64,000 nucleotides of DNA from Paenibacillus sp. FJAT-26967 (GCF_001541095.1 NZ_LMXH01000003.1:186001-250000), one strand, 5' to 3'; counted from the stretch's first letter, positions 20,718-29,058 are shown. Numbers and translations are program-made. Notes: generated from the sequence alone by a model not told the origin.

Positions 20718-21992
20718 ATGAGTATTTTTGAAGAGTTGGAATCAAATGTGAGGTCCTATTGCAGAAGTTTTCCGGTTGTGTTCGATAAGGCGAAGGACGA
20801 GTATCTGTATGCGGATAACGGCCGTGAGTATCTTGATTTTTTTGCGGGAGCGGGGGCTTTGAATTACGGGCACAACAATGAGTTTATTAAGGAAAAAATC
20901 ATTGATTACTTAAAATCGGACCGTATCATGCATGGGCTGGATATGTATACGAAGGCGAAGGAGGATTTCATCCAGTCCTTCTCCAGTCTTATCCTGAAGC
21001 CCCGCGAGCTTGATTACAAGCTGCAGTTCTGCGGACCGACCGGAACGAATGCGGTTGAAGCGGCTCTGAAGCTGGCTCGTAAAGTTACCGGCCGGACCGG
21101 CGTGTTTACCTTCATGGGAAGCTTCCACGGCATGTCCATGGGAAGCCTGGCGGTCACCAGCAACAAGGAAAGCCGGGCTGGGGCCGGGCTGCCCCTGGGC
21201 AACGCCACGTTCTTCCCGTACGATGGCGGCCCCTTCGCTGAGCTGGACACGATCTGGTACCTGGAGCAGGTTCTCCGCGATACGCATTCCGGGATAGACA
21301 CGCCGGCTGCCGTTATTCTCGAAACGGTCCAGGCAGAAGGAGGAATCAACGTAGCCGGTGTAGAATGGCTCAGAAGACTGAGGAACTTATGCACCGAGCA
21401 CGGAATTCTGCTTATTGCCGATGATATTCAGGTAGGCTGCGGAAGAACCGGCCCGTTCTTCTCTTTCGAGAGAGCGGGAATTACACCGGACATGGTCGTC
21501 CTGTCCAAATCAATCAGCGGATACGGCCTGCCGATGTCTCTGCTCTTGCTGAAGCCGGAGCTTGATCAATGGGCCCCGGGTGAGCATAACGGGACTTTCC
21601 GCGGCAATCAGCTCGCATTTGTAGCGGCTAAGGCCGCACTCGAGTACCGGAGGGAATCTCTCCTTGAGGAGCAAGTCATGCATAAGGAGGCCTACATCCG
21701 GCAGTTCCTGGAGCAGGAGATCATGCCGCTTCACCCCGCTCTTACCATGAGGGGAATCGGTCTCATTTGGGGCATCGACATGGCGGGAGTACCCGATCCG
21801 GAGGCGCCGCGGAAGATTGCCAAGCTGTGCTTTGAGAATGGGCTTATTATCGAAAGAGCGGGCAGAAACGACACGGTAATCAAAATCATGCCTCCGCTGA
21901 TGATTAGTCCGGCCGCGCTTAAAGAGGGGTGCGAAATTATCCTCGCAGGTATGAAGACAGTGCTCGGCGCCTATAATCTCGTTGCCAATTAA
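20718..21992 (+). CDS. ectB: L-2,4-diaminobutyrate:2-oxoglutarate aminotransferase (EctB/PvdH type)
   Basis: This is a class III PLP-dependent aminotransferase of 424 residues. It should transfer an amino group from glutamate to aspartate semialdehyde, making L-2,4-diaminobutyrate. Diagnostic stretches, recalled from EctB proteins, are VRSYCRSFPVVF, AGAGALNYGHNN, GPTGTNAVEAALKLAR, ETVQAEGGINVAG, DDIQVGCGRTG and LSKSISGYGLP (PLP lysine about 264). GTFRGNQLAF closes the active site. No ectA or ectC is nearby, so ectoine synthesis is unlikely. Lying between the NRPS genes and a type II thioesterase, it most likely supplies Dab for the peptide and supports the Dab reading of the acid-rich adenylation pockets. 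The ATG follows GGGGAGG at 20703-20709. The symbol is by similarity only. Confidence 0.92.
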   Translation: MSIFEELESNVRSYCRSFPVVFDKAKDEYLYADNGREYLDFFAGAGALNYGHNNEFIKEKIIDYLKSDRIMHGLDMYTKAKEDFIQSFSSLILKPRELDYKLQFCGPTGTNAVEAALKLARKVTGRTGVFTFMGSFHGMSMGSLAVTSNKESRAGAGLPLGNATFFPYDGGPFAELDTIWYLEQVLRDTHSGIDTPAAVILETVQAEGGINVAGVEWLRRLRNLCTEHGILLIADDIQVGCGRTGPFFSFERAGITPDMVVLSKSISGYGLPMSLLLLKPELDQWAPGEHNGTFRGNQLAFVAAKAALEYRRESLLEEQVMHKEAYIRQFLEQEIMPLHPALTMRGIGLIWGIDMAGVPDPEAPRKIAKLCFENGLIIERAGRNDTVIKIMPPLMISPAALKEGCEIILAGMKTVLGAYNLVAN

Positions 21993-22071
21993 GTCAGGAA
22001 GAACAACAAGAGCGACATGATAAATACGATAAACACGAGCGGTAATCCTTACAAAAGAGCGGTAAGAAATC

Positions 22072-22103
22072 GAGCAGATTGCGGCAAATGCCGCAGTCTG
22101 CTC
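22072..22103. other. Inverted repeat between aminotransferase and thioesterase genes
   Basis: GAGCAGA (22072-22078) pairs with TCTGCTC (22097-22103), and GCGGCA (22081-22086) pairs with TGCCGC (22089-22094) inside it. This gives a compact hairpin with small bulges. No T-run follows, so it may be an mRNA processing or stability element or a weak attenuator. It lies in the 268-base gap before the thioesterase gene, where the only other clear signal is the GAAGGAGTGG ribosome site just upstream of 22261. Confidence 0.4.
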
Positions 22104-22260
22104 TCTGAGCATTCTAAGCGATATCTGCGGTCTCTTCAGTCAAGCGACTGAGAGCGGGCTTGAAGCACTATCGAAGCGGCAATCTTCCGGATCGTGATTT
22201 AGTCCGGCAGCTTCGGCTAGAAAAGGTTTTCGTTCTATTAATATAGAAGGAGTGGAGTGA

Positions 22261-22965
22261 ATGAAGCTGTTCTGTATGCCTTACTCAGGAGCCTCCGCCA
22301 CGATTTTTACCCCGTGGATCAAGGAAGCTTCGCCTCAGCTGCAAATTGAGCCGGTGGAGCTTCCCGGCAGGGGACGGAGATTCAACAGTCCATTGCTGGA
22401 TGACATGGACGAGCTCTCGGAGGATGTCGTAAATACCATTGAACGCTCCCTGCAAGATGCGGTACCGTATGCCCTTTTTGGACACAGCTTGGGATCGCAC
22501 CTGGCATTTGAAGCGGCTCATCGGTTAATCAAGAGAGGACAGAAGCCTCCCAGGCATGTCTTCTTCTCCGGAGCGCTCCCCCCTAACGTGGAGCGAAGCT
22601 GCCGAATTAACCATGAACAGTCTGACCCGGATCTGGTCCGCCAGCTCATTGATCTGGGCGGCCTTACGGATGAGGTCAGTGAAAATAAGGATCTGATGGA
22701 CATTTTCCTGCCGATAATCCGTTCGGACCTCAAAGCGGTCAATACCCACCGGTATGCCGATAATCCGGCGCCTCTTGCTCTTAATATCTCGGTCATTTAT
22801 GGAACAGAAGATGAACTGACCACGGGGGACCTCGGGGGTTATTACAAGCTTACGCGGCAGAATTGCAGCATGTATCCGTTAGAAGGCGGGCATTTTTTTA
22901 TCCGGGACCGAACCCGGGAGATTCTTGAGATCGTTCGGACGGAGCTGCTGCAGCCGGTGGGGTGA
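22261..22965 (+). CDS. Type II thioesterase of the NRPS cluster
   Basis: This 234-residue alpha/beta hydrolase is of the GrsT/SrfAD type. Typical features are the N-terminal LFCMPYSGASA, the LPGRGRRF turn, the nucleophile elbow GHSLG (Ser76), an Asp-containing YGTEDELT loop and the late catalytic His in GGHFFI. Such proteins clear mis-primed carrier domains. Here the last NRPS lacks an integrated thioesterase, so a role in final release is also possible, though that is inference. Its length is normal for the family. GAAGGAGTGG precedes the ATG at a short distance. It is the last gene of the cluster and is followed by a strong terminator. Confidence 0.95.
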   Translation: MKLFCMPYSGASATIFTPWIKEASPQLQIEPVELPGRGRRFNSPLLDDMDELSEDVVNTIERSLQDAVPYALFGHSLGSHLAFEAAHRLIKRGQKPPRHVFFSGALPPNVERSCRINHEQSDPDLVRQLIDLGGLTDEVSENKDLMDIFLPIIRSDLKAVNTHRYADNPAPLALNISVIYGTEDELTTGDLGGYYKLTRQNCSMYPLEGGHFFIRDRTREILEIVRTELLQPVG

Positions 22966-23033
22966 AACCCTGGAGAATGTTAGCAATAGAAGAGTACAGA
23001 GTCTCAACTCGTTAACCCGGCGGGTAAAAGGTT

Positions 23034-23075
23034 AAAAGCGGTCTTTGCAGAAATTAATTTGCAAAGACCGCTTTT
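23034..23075. terminator. Strong bidirectional intrinsic terminator closing the NRPS cluster
   Basis: AAAAGCGGTCTTTGC (23034-23048) is perfectly complementary to GCAAAGACCGCTTTT (23061-23075), with a 12-base AT-rich loop. The A/T ends give a U-tract on either strand. It separates the plus-strand thioesterase gene from the minus-strand regulator gene ending at 23165 and can serve both. Confidence 0.93.
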
Positions 23076-23164
23076 ATTTAGGCGACGAGCCGTTAACCCA
23101 AGGAGAAAATACAGTCCGTCAACTCCTTGCAGAAGATCCACAACTGCGAATCCCGCCGCACCTC

Positions 23165-23890
23165 TCAGATCCCTGCGCCATTCTCGCCAAGCACCTGCTC
23201 GACTTTGGCGATGTGCAGCTCCATGCGCGCCGAGGCTTCGGCGCCGTTGCGGGCGGCTATCGCATCATAGATAGCCTGGTGCTCGCGCAGCAGACGCTCC
23301 GCGGACGAGCGCTCTGCGTAGAACCAGAGCGCCCGCGTGTCCCTCATGCTGTCGTGCAGCTTCTGCGACAGCGAGCCCATCAAATCGGCGAGCACCGGGT
23401 TGTGGGTGGCGGCAGCCATTTGCTGGTGAAACCGGACATCGGCCTGCTCGCTGCGCGCTTCGTCGCCCAGATGGGCCTCCATCTCGCGAAGGATACCCGC
23501 GAGACCGTGCAGGTCGGCTTCCGACCGGTTCCGCGCGGCAAGAGAAGCGCATCCGGTTTCCAGCACGCGCCGGACCTCGAGGATCTGGCGGAGTGAGGCC
23601 GCCCGGTCTACCCATGACTCGGGGTGCAGGAGGCCGGGATGCTGCGGCTCTGCCGCGGCAGCCTTCACGAAGGTTCCGCCGCCCTGCCGGATATCGAGCA
23701 TGCCCATGGCCTTCAGCGCACTAAGCGCTTCCCGCACGGTCGAGCGTCCCACGCCATACTGCGCGGCCAGATCAACCACGGAGGGAAGCCGCTGTCCGGT
23801 CGCAAGACGGCCCTCTTCGAGCTGTTTACGGATATCGCTCATGACCCATTCGTGGCTTTTCAAAGGCCGTCCGCTGCTGTTCGTCTCCAT
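23165..23890 (-). CDS. GntR/FadR-family transcriptional regulator, probably of the divergent glcDF genes
   Basis: The protein has 241 residues. The N-terminal winged helix (about 10-80) carries LPSVVDLAAQYGVGRSTVREALSALKAMG, the classic GntR recognition region, followed by a QGGGTFV wing. The C-terminal two-thirds is an FCD-type all-helical ligand domain, with VRFHQQMAAATHNPVLADLM, a REHQAIYDAI segment and a final His in MELHIAKVEQV, which in this family help bind a metal and carboxylate. It starts at ATG 23890, with GGAGGC seven bases upstream on the minus strand. It is divergent from glcD, so control by lactate or glycolate is a reasonable inference. Its GC content looks clearly higher than that of its neighbours. 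Confidence 0.9.
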   Translation of the reverse strand: METNSSGRPLKSHEWVMSDIRKQLEEGRLATGQRLPSVVDLAAQYGVGRSTVREALSALKAMGMLDIRQGGGTFVKAAAAEPQHPGLLHPESWVDRAASLRQILEVRRVLETGCASLAARNRSEADLHGLAGILREMEAHLGDEARSEQADVRFHQQMAAATHNPVLADLMGSLSQKLHDSMRDTRALWFYAERSSAERLLREHQAIYDAIAARNGAEASARMELHIAKVEQVLGENGAGI

Positions 23891-23967
23891 GTATTTGCCT
23901 CCATACCTTATTTTAAAATTTCCGCTTCCGGTTGATTTATTTTAGTGTATACTTATTCGTAAAGAAA

Positions 23968-23980
23968 GTCATCAGATGAC
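23968..23980. promoter_or_regulatory. Candidate operator for the GntR-family regulator
   Basis: GTCATCAGATGAC is a perfect inverted repeat around a central CAG. It lies in the 221-base divergent gap between the regulator gene and glcD, about 75 bases before the regulator start and 130 before the glcD start. FadR-type regulators bind short palindromes of this size, so it is a plausible shared operator. A TATACT box at 23948-23953 could be a -10 element, but no good -35 was found. Confidence 0.4.
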
Positions 23981-24111
23981 CTGACTAATTTTTATGTAAT
24001 TAAATGAAATGCTTATGATTGATTAAGTTTTATCAGTGGGCTTGCCACCTGAAATCGGCCTATTCTTATGTTCATCTAATGATTATTACTTCCATAAAGG
24101 GGTGTCTGATT

Positions 24112-25527
24112 GTGCTGCAGGAAGAAGTTAAACAGAAGCTGACCGCTATTCTCGGGCCCGGCGGATTCAAAGACGATCCGCAATCGCTCGTTACCCATTC
24201 GTATGACGGGACACCGATGCTGCAGTCTCTGCCGGATGCGGTCATTTACCCGGAACGGACGGCTCAAGTGTCGGAAGTTATGAAGGTGCTGAGCGAATAC
24301 CAGGTTCCGCTTATCAGCCGGGGATCAGGCACGAACTTGTGCGGGGGTACTGTGCCTGTAGAGGGCGGGATCGTCATGGTCATGCACCGGATGAACCGTA
24401 TTCTTGAAGTCGATATGGAGAATCTGACGGCTATCGTGCAGCCGGGACTGAATACCAAGGAATTTATTCTGCACGTGGAGTCGCTGGGGCTTTTTTATCC
24501 GCCGGATCCGAGCAGTATGTCGATTTCGACGATCGGCGGAAATATTGCCGAATGCTCAGGCGGGCTGCGCGGTTTAAAATACGGCACGACCAAAGACTAC
24601 GTCATCGGACTGGAAGCCGTGCTGGCAAGCGGGGAAGTGATCCGTACCGGCGGCAAGCTGATGAAGGACGTTGCAGGCTATGACTTGACGAAGCTGCTGG
24701 TCGGTTCGGAAGGTACGCTTGCCGTTATTACGGAAGCAACGCTCAAGCTGATCCCGCCGCCGAAGGCGAAGAAGACGATGCTGGCGATGTATAAGGATTT
24801 GTACGGTGCCGCGCGTACGGTATCGAAGATTATCGAGAATCAGATTATTCCCGCTACGCTGGAGTTTCTGGATAATCCGACGATCCGCGTGGTTGATGAT
24901 TTTGCGAAGCTGGGTCTGCCGCTGGATATGGAAGCGATTCTGCTTATCGAACAGGACGGCGATCCGGAGTCGGTTGAGCGTGACATCGCGCTGATCGAAT
25001 CAATCTGCCGCAGCGAGAATGCCGATCGGGTTGAGGTAGCTGCAAGCGAGGAAGAAGCGCTCAAGCTGCTGACGGCAAGGCGGAGCGCTTTTACGGCGCT
25101 GGCCAGGCTCAGACCGACAACGATTCTGGAGGACGCTACTGTTCCGCGGTCTAAAATCGCCGATATGGTCATGGAGATTAACCGGATAGCGAAGAAACAT
25201 AATGTAACCATCTGTACTTTCGGTCATGCCGGTGACGGCAACCTGCACCCGACAGCGACGACCGATGCAAGGGATGGGGAGGAAGTGCACCGGGTCGAGG
25301 CCGCGTTCGCCGAGATCTTCGAAGCCGCCATCAAACTTGGGGGAACGATTACCGGAGAGCACGGTGTCGGACTCGTTAAAGCGCCTTTCCTGGAATGGAA
25401 AGTGGGCACGGCAGGCATTCAAGTGATGAAGGGTATCAAACAGGCGTTTGATCCTCTGAATCTGCTTAATCCGGGCAAAGTATTTGCCAAAGAATCCCGC
25501 AAAAGGGTGGTGATCGACCGTGGCTGA
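24112..25527 (+). CDS. glcD: FAD-linked oxidase, glycolate/D-lactate oxidase subunit GlcD
   Basis: GTG 24112 is chosen as start because AAAGGGGTG (24096-24104) lies seven bases upstream and the protein then begins MLQEEVKQKL, typical of the family; the open frame extends back to 24019 without support. The 471 residues have a PCMH-type FAD-binding N-terminal domain (SRGSGTNLCGG, PPDPSS, IGGNIAECSGGLRGLKYG, VGSEGTLAVITEATLKL). The C-terminal FAD-oxidase domain has FGHAGDGNLHP and GTITGEHGVGLVK, which carry the conserved histidines. It oxidizes a 2-hydroxy acid such as glycolate or D-lactate and passes electrons to the iron-sulfur subunit encoded next. It overlaps glcF by eight bases, so the two are translationally coupled. 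The exact substrate is not readable. Confidence 0.93.
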   Translation: MLQEEVKQKLTAILGPGGFKDDPQSLVTHSYDGTPMLQSLPDAVIYPERTAQVSEVMKVLSEYQVPLISRGSGTNLCGGTVPVEGGIVMVMHRMNRILEVDMENLTAIVQPGLNTKEFILHVESLGLFYPPDPSSMSISTIGGNIAECSGGLRGLKYGTTKDYVIGLEAVLASGEVIRTGGKLMKDVAGYDLTKLLVGSEGTLAVITEATLKLIPPPKAKKTMLAMYKDLYGAARTVSKIIENQIIPATLEFLDNPTIRVVDDFAKLGLPLDMEAILLIEQDGDPESVERDIALIESICRSENADRVEVAASEEEALKLLTARRSAFTALARLRPTTILEDATVPRSKIADMVMEINRIAKKHNVTICTFGHAGDGNLHPTATTDARDGEEVHRVEAAFAEIFEAAIKLGGTITGEHGVGLVKAPFLEWKVGTAGIQVMKGIKQAFDPLNLLNPGKVFAKESRKRVVIDRG

Positions 25528-27157
25528 ACAGGCAGCATGCACCACGAATAATCCGCTGACAGAGAAGCTGAAGCTGCGCCTTGACCAGGATCAATTAACG
25601 AATTGTATGCGCTGCGGGTTCTGCCTGCCGGCCTGTCCGACTTTCCGGGAGACCGGAATCGAAGCGGAATCGCCGCGGGGCAGAATTGCGCTGATGAAAG
25701 CCGTCACCGACGGAATCATGGAGCCGGATGCGGCGTTCGAAGAACAGATGAACCACTGTCTCGGATGTAGAGCCTGCGAGCCTGCCTGTCCGGCGGATGT
25801 AAAATACGGGCAGCTGATCGAGCAGGCCAGAGACGCGATCGAAGATCATACCAGCTCCCACCGCGGTTGGGTAAAGCTGGCGAGGAACACGGCGTTCAAG
25901 GCCGTGTTCCCCAAGCAGAGCCGCATGCGTTTGGTAGGAGGGGCGCTGGGGCTGTATCAGCGCTCGGGCCTTCAGAAGCTGACGCGTGCCGCCGGCATCA
26001 TGAAGATGTTCCCGGCACATATGCGCGATATGGAAGCGATTCTGCCTGAGGCTTCCGCTAGCGGGGTCATCGACCGGATCGGCGCGCGCCATGCTGCTGT
26101 CGGAGAGAAGATCGCCACGGTCGGATTGTTCCGGGGCTGCATTATGGATGTGATGTTCACGGACACGAATGTGCATACGGTGGAGCTGCTGACCCGGGCG
26201 GGTTTCGAGGTATTCATTCCCGAGGCGCAGAACTGCTGCGGCGCCCTGCATGCGCACAGCGGGGAAACCGGCGGCGCCAAGTCGCTGGCCCGGGGCAATA
26301 TCCGGGCTTTCCGGGATGCAGGCGTAGACTACATCGTGTCCAATGCAGGCGGCTGCGGAGCTATCCTGACGGAATACGATCACCTGCTGCATGATGATGC
26401 AGAGTGGAAGGAAGGCGCAGCCTGGTTTGCCGAGCGGGTCAAAGACATCAGCGATCTGCTCGTGAACGCCGGCCGGGTGCCGGGATTCGCCGAGCACGGC
26501 TGCGCCGCTGCGGCGGGACGCGCAGAGCAGCTCGCCGGTACGGCGCAGTCCGCCCCGGCAGGAGCAGAGTGCATGGGCGGAGATCATGCCGCCATTGGCG
26601 GCGCGGGACGCGCAGCGGCTGGCATCAGCACCGCCGCCGCTTCTGAAGCGGCCGCATCTGGAGCCGCCGAGGCCGCTGCCAGTGCAACAGGCTCCCGGGC
26701 CGCGGTTGCCGGTTCTTCGACGGCCGCTGCGGAGGATGCCAGCACGGCCGCCCAGACAGAGGGGCAGCAGGTTACTCCCTCCGCCCCGGCCGAGAAGCTT
26801 CGCATCACCTACCAGGATTCCTGTCATCTGCGCAATGTGATGCGTTCGTCCGATGCGCCCCGGCGTCTTATGCGCCAGGTCGCCGGCGTTGACTACGTCG
26901 AGATGGTGGAATCGGACCGGTGCTGCGGTTCGGCGGGCATTTATAATTTGACGCAGCCGGAAATGGCGGATCAGATCCTCGGCCATAAGATGGAGCATGC
27001 GAATGCTACGCAGGCTCAGATTATGCTGACGAGTAATCCGGGCTGCCTTCTCCAGATGAAGCTGGGAGTAGAACGGTATGGAAGCAGCAGCATGAAAGTC
27101 ATGCACGTAGTAGACTTTCTGCACGAACGGATGCAGGAGAGAGAAGCCTCCGAGTAA
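25520..27157 (+). CDS. glcF: Iron-sulfur subunit GlcF with an unusual Ala-rich insertion
   Basis: This electron-transfer partner of GlcD has 545 residues and a GTG start inside the end of glcD. Two ferredoxin-type clusters are visible: CMRCGFCLPACP and CLGCRACEPACP. Two cysteine-rich CCG domains follow, with RGCIMDVMF and NCCGALHAHSG in the first and DSCHLRNVM and DRCCGSAGIYN in the second. GlcF proteins are normally about 400-450 residues. The excess lies between the two CCG domains at about 324-426, a low-complexity run rich in Ala, Gly, Ser and Glu. The reading frame stays open through it and the second CCG domain is intact, so it looks like an expanded linker rather than a frameshift. Confidence 0.92.
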   Translation: MAEQAACTTNNPLTEKLKLRLDQDQLTNCMRCGFCLPACPTFRETGIEAESPRGRIALMKAVTDGIMEPDAAFEEQMNHCLGCRACEPACPADVKYGQLIEQARDAIEDHTSSHRGWVKLARNTAFKAVFPKQSRMRLVGGALGLYQRSGLQKLTRAAGIMKMFPAHMRDMEAILPEASASGVIDRIGARHAAVGEKIATVGLFRGCIMDVMFTDTNVHTVELLTRAGFEVFIPEAQNCCGALHAHSGETGGAKSLARGNIRAFRDAGVDYIVSNAGGCGAILTEYDHLLHDDAEWKEGAAWFAERVKDISDLLVNAGRVPGFAEHGCAAAAGRAEQLAGTAQSAPAGAECMGGDHAAIGGAGRAAAGISTAAASEAAASGAAEAAASATGSRAAVAGSSTAAAEDASTAAQTEGQQVTPSAPAEKLRITYQDSCHLRNVMRSSDAPRRLMRQVAGVDYVEMVESDRCCGSAGIYNLTQPEMADQILGHKMEHANATQAQIMLTSNPGCLLQMKLGVERYGSSSMKVMHVVDFLHERMQEREASE

Positions 27158-27180
27158 GGTCATTTCAAAGCAACCCAAAG

Positions 27181-27221
27181 CCGGTGTGCGGAGCCGGATG
27201 TCCCACGGCGCCGCACACCGG
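27181..27221. other. Inverted repeat after glcF
   Basis: CCGGTGTGCGG (27181-27191) and CCGCACACCGG (27211-27221) are perfect complements with a 19-base loop, 24 bases after the glcF stop. There is no T-run, so it is probably a 3'-end stabilizing stem acting with the terminator at 27315. Confidence 0.5.
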
Positions 27222-27314
27222 ACAGCTTAAAGCAAGACAGCCCGCAATGGCACAGCATAGGAGCTGGCTTGTGTTACAACGGCATCCGAAATTGATCTTA
27301 TAAGAGAAGCAGAG

Positions 27315-27343
27315 CGGAGGGATTGTCTCTCCGTTCTTTTTTT
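27315..27343 (+). terminator. Intrinsic terminator of glcDF
   Basis: CGGAGGGA (27315-27322) pairs with TCTCTCCG (27326-27333), with one G-U pair and a short loop. It is followed by TTCTTTTTTT. This is a standard rho-independent terminator for the plus-strand glcDF operon. Confidence 0.85.
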
Positions 27344-27396
27344 GTGTGAGCGGATCAGGAGTCCCTGCCGGCATTCGACAACTGGATAAATAAGGG

Positions 27397-27425
27397 TTGA
27401 CATTGCAAATGTAAGCGCTTATATT
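27397..27425 (+). promoter_or_regulatory. SigA-type promoter with an overlapping CcpA-like (cre) site, upstream of the GH8 gene
   Basis: TTGACA (27397-27402) and TATATT (27420-27425) are spaced by 17 bases, a near-consensus vegetative promoter. TGTAAGCGCTTATA (27410-27423) overlaps spacer and -10 and resembles the catabolite-responsive element. Repressor binding there would block the promoter, so carbon catabolite control of the secreted GH8 enzyme is a fair inference. The untranslated leader would be about 260 bases. Confidence 0.6.
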
Positions 27426-27527
27426 TTAGTTAAAGATTACAAACGCCAGTAGATGCCGGTATGCTGTAAGGAACAATTTCGTTGACGGATTTGTAGGGGC
27501 AGAATGGCTATTTTTTATGTATAAAAG

Positions 27528-27541
27528 TTAAAGCGCTTTAA
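27528..27541. promoter_or_regulatory. Second palindromic operator-like site before the GH8 gene
   Basis: TTAAAGCGCTTTAA is a perfect 14-base palindrome with the AAGCGCTT core shared by the site at 27410. It looks like a LacI/GalR-family or CcpA operator inside the leader region. Apart from these sites and the ribosome site GAGAGGAG at 27679, I see nothing else in the 532-base gap after glcF. Confidence 0.4.
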
Positions 27542-27690
27542 TATTTATGAAATGACGATCTTATTGCTGGTGCTTAAAGGCAGTTTGATCCAAAGCCGCG
27601 GCAGTTATTTTATAAAGGGGGTGATGTGGACCCGGGATTGCTGAAATGAACCGGTTTGTGCCCATGCATGTAAAAATGAGAGGAGCATGA

Positions 27691-29058
27691 ATGATGAAAA
27701 TGAAATGGCTTACCTTATCTTTAAGCACTTGTCTCTTGTGCAGTCTGGCTGCTTCCGCAATGGCAGGCGCGGGTCCGGCCCTTGAAGGGTCAGCGGTTTC
27801 GGTATCCGCATCAGCTAACGGGAGCGGCCCGCTGGTACAAAACCCGTCCGCCGTCATTGCCGCCGCGGCCTTGAAGCCTTTTCCGCAGCATGTATCCTAC
27901 ACCCCGGGGACGATAAAGCCGGGTAATTTTACGCAGGCTCAGATGGATCAGCAGGTACAGCAGAAATATAACGAGTGGAAATCGGGATATTTGGTTAAGC
28001 ATCCGAAGATTTCGAATCAATACTACGTTTTTTATAACAAGGAAAACATCGTCACGGAACCGGCTAATGTCGTTTCATGCTCGGAAGGTCACGGGTACGG
28101 CATGATGATTACCGCCTATATGGCGGGCTATGATGCTAATGCTCAGACGTATTTTGACGGCTTATACCGTTTTTATAAGGCTCACCCGAGCTCCATTGAT
28201 CCGGCTCTGATGGCCTGGCAGCAGGCCAAGGACTCCAGCGGTAACATTGTGGATACCTCAGGCAGTGATGCCGCAACGGACGGTGATATGGACATCGCGT
28301 ACGCACTTCTCCTTGCCGACAAGCAGTGGGGAAGCACCGGTGCAATCAATTATAAGAGTGAGGCGCTCAAGGTTATCAATGCCATTCTGAAAAGAGAAGT
28401 TCATGCGACTTACTATCATCTGAAGCTGGGCGACTGGGCGTCCGACAGCGACACCAAATACGGCCCGGGCACACGGCCTTCCGACTACATGCTGAATCAC
28501 CTCAAAGCTTTCAAAAGCGCCAGCGGTAATGCCAAGTGGGATCAAGTTGCGGACCGGACGTACTCCATTATTAATACGATCTTCGCGAGTCACAGTCCGA
28601 ACACGGGGCTGATGCCGGATTTCGTCGTCCGTAAATCAAACGGAACGTATGCTCCGGCTCCTGAGATGTATCTGGAAGAGGCCACAGATAACGACTACAG
28701 CTGGAACTCCTCGCGTACGCCGTGGAGAATTGCAACCGATTACCTCGTCAGCGGGGATACGCGGGCGCTGAGCCAGCTCCGCAAGATGAACAGCTGGATC
28801 CAAACCAAAACGGGCGGCAACCCCGCCAAAATCGGCTCGGGGTATACACTCAGCGGAGGTGTTCTCGATTCCAGCCATGCGATCGCCTTTACGGCTCCTT
28901 TCGCGGTCAGTGCAATGGTTGATGCCTCCAATCAGCAGTGGCTGAACAAGGTATGGAGTGATATCGTCAATTCGCCGACCTCCGACAGCTACTATTTCGA
29001 CAACAGCATCCGTTTGCTCAGCATGATCACCGTTTCCGGCAACTGGTGGAAGCCTTAA
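27691..29058 (+). CDS. Secreted glycoside hydrolase family 8 enzyme (endoglucanase/chitosanase type)
   Basis: This 455-residue secreted enzyme starts with a signal peptide: MMKMK, a hydrophobic run and a likely cut after ASAMA or AGA. After a short Ser/Ala-rich linker comes a single catalytic domain (about 65-455). It carries SEGHGYGMM, with the catalytic glutamate at about 132, and ATDGDMDIAYALLLADKQW (195-213), which fits the family 8 signature. EEATDNDYSWNSSRTPWRIA is also typical of the branch that includes Bacillus bifunctional chitosanase-glucanases. It should cut beta-1,4-glucan, lichenan or chitosan outside the cell; which one cannot be decided from sequence alone. GAGAGGAG precedes the ATG. 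The gene is monocistronic, with its own promoter and terminator. Confidence 0.95.
   Translation: MMKMKWLTLSLSTCLLCSLAASAMAGAGPALEGSAVSVSASANGSGPLVQNPSAVIAAAALKPFPQHVSYTPGTIKPGNFTQAQMDQQVQQKYNEWKSGYLVKHPKISNQYYVFYNKENIVTEPANVVSCSEGHGYGMMITAYMAGYDANAQTYFDGLYRFYKAHPSSIDPALMAWQQAKDSSGNIVDTSGSDAATDGDMDIAYALLLADKQWGSTGAINYKSEALKVINAILKREVHATYYHLKLGDWASDSDTKYGPGTRPSDYMLNHLKAFKSASGNAKWDQVADRTYSIINTIFASHSPNTGLMPDFVVRKSNGTYAPAPEMYLEEATDNDYSWNSSRTPWRIATDYLVSGDTRALSQLRKMNSWIQTKTGGNPAKIGSGYTLSGGVLDSSHAIAFTAPFAVSAMVDASNQQWLNKVWSDIVNSPTSDSYYFDNSIRLLSMITVSGNWWKP

Noticed and set aside
20718-21992. Ectoine biosynthesis locus
   Set aside because: Only an EctB-type aminotransferase is present; no acetyltransferase or ectoine synthase lies nearby, and the neighbours are NRPS genes.
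23045-23596. 183-codon plus-strand frame opposite the GntR regulator
   Set aside because: It starts inside the terminator stem and is a high-GC shadow of a clear regulator gene.
24019-24111. N-terminal extension of GlcD from ATG 24019
   Set aside because: The extra 31 residues are not typical of GlcD, and a good ribosome site directly precedes GTG 24112.
26490-26795. Frameshift or pseudogene in glcF
   Set aside because: The frame stays open and the second cysteine-rich domain after the insert is intact, so it is an insertion rather than a break.
25595-27178. 527-codon open frame on the minus strand across glcF
   Set aside because: It is antisense to a clearly recognised iron-sulfur protein, and its Arg/Gly/Cys-rich composition mirrors the Ala-rich insert.
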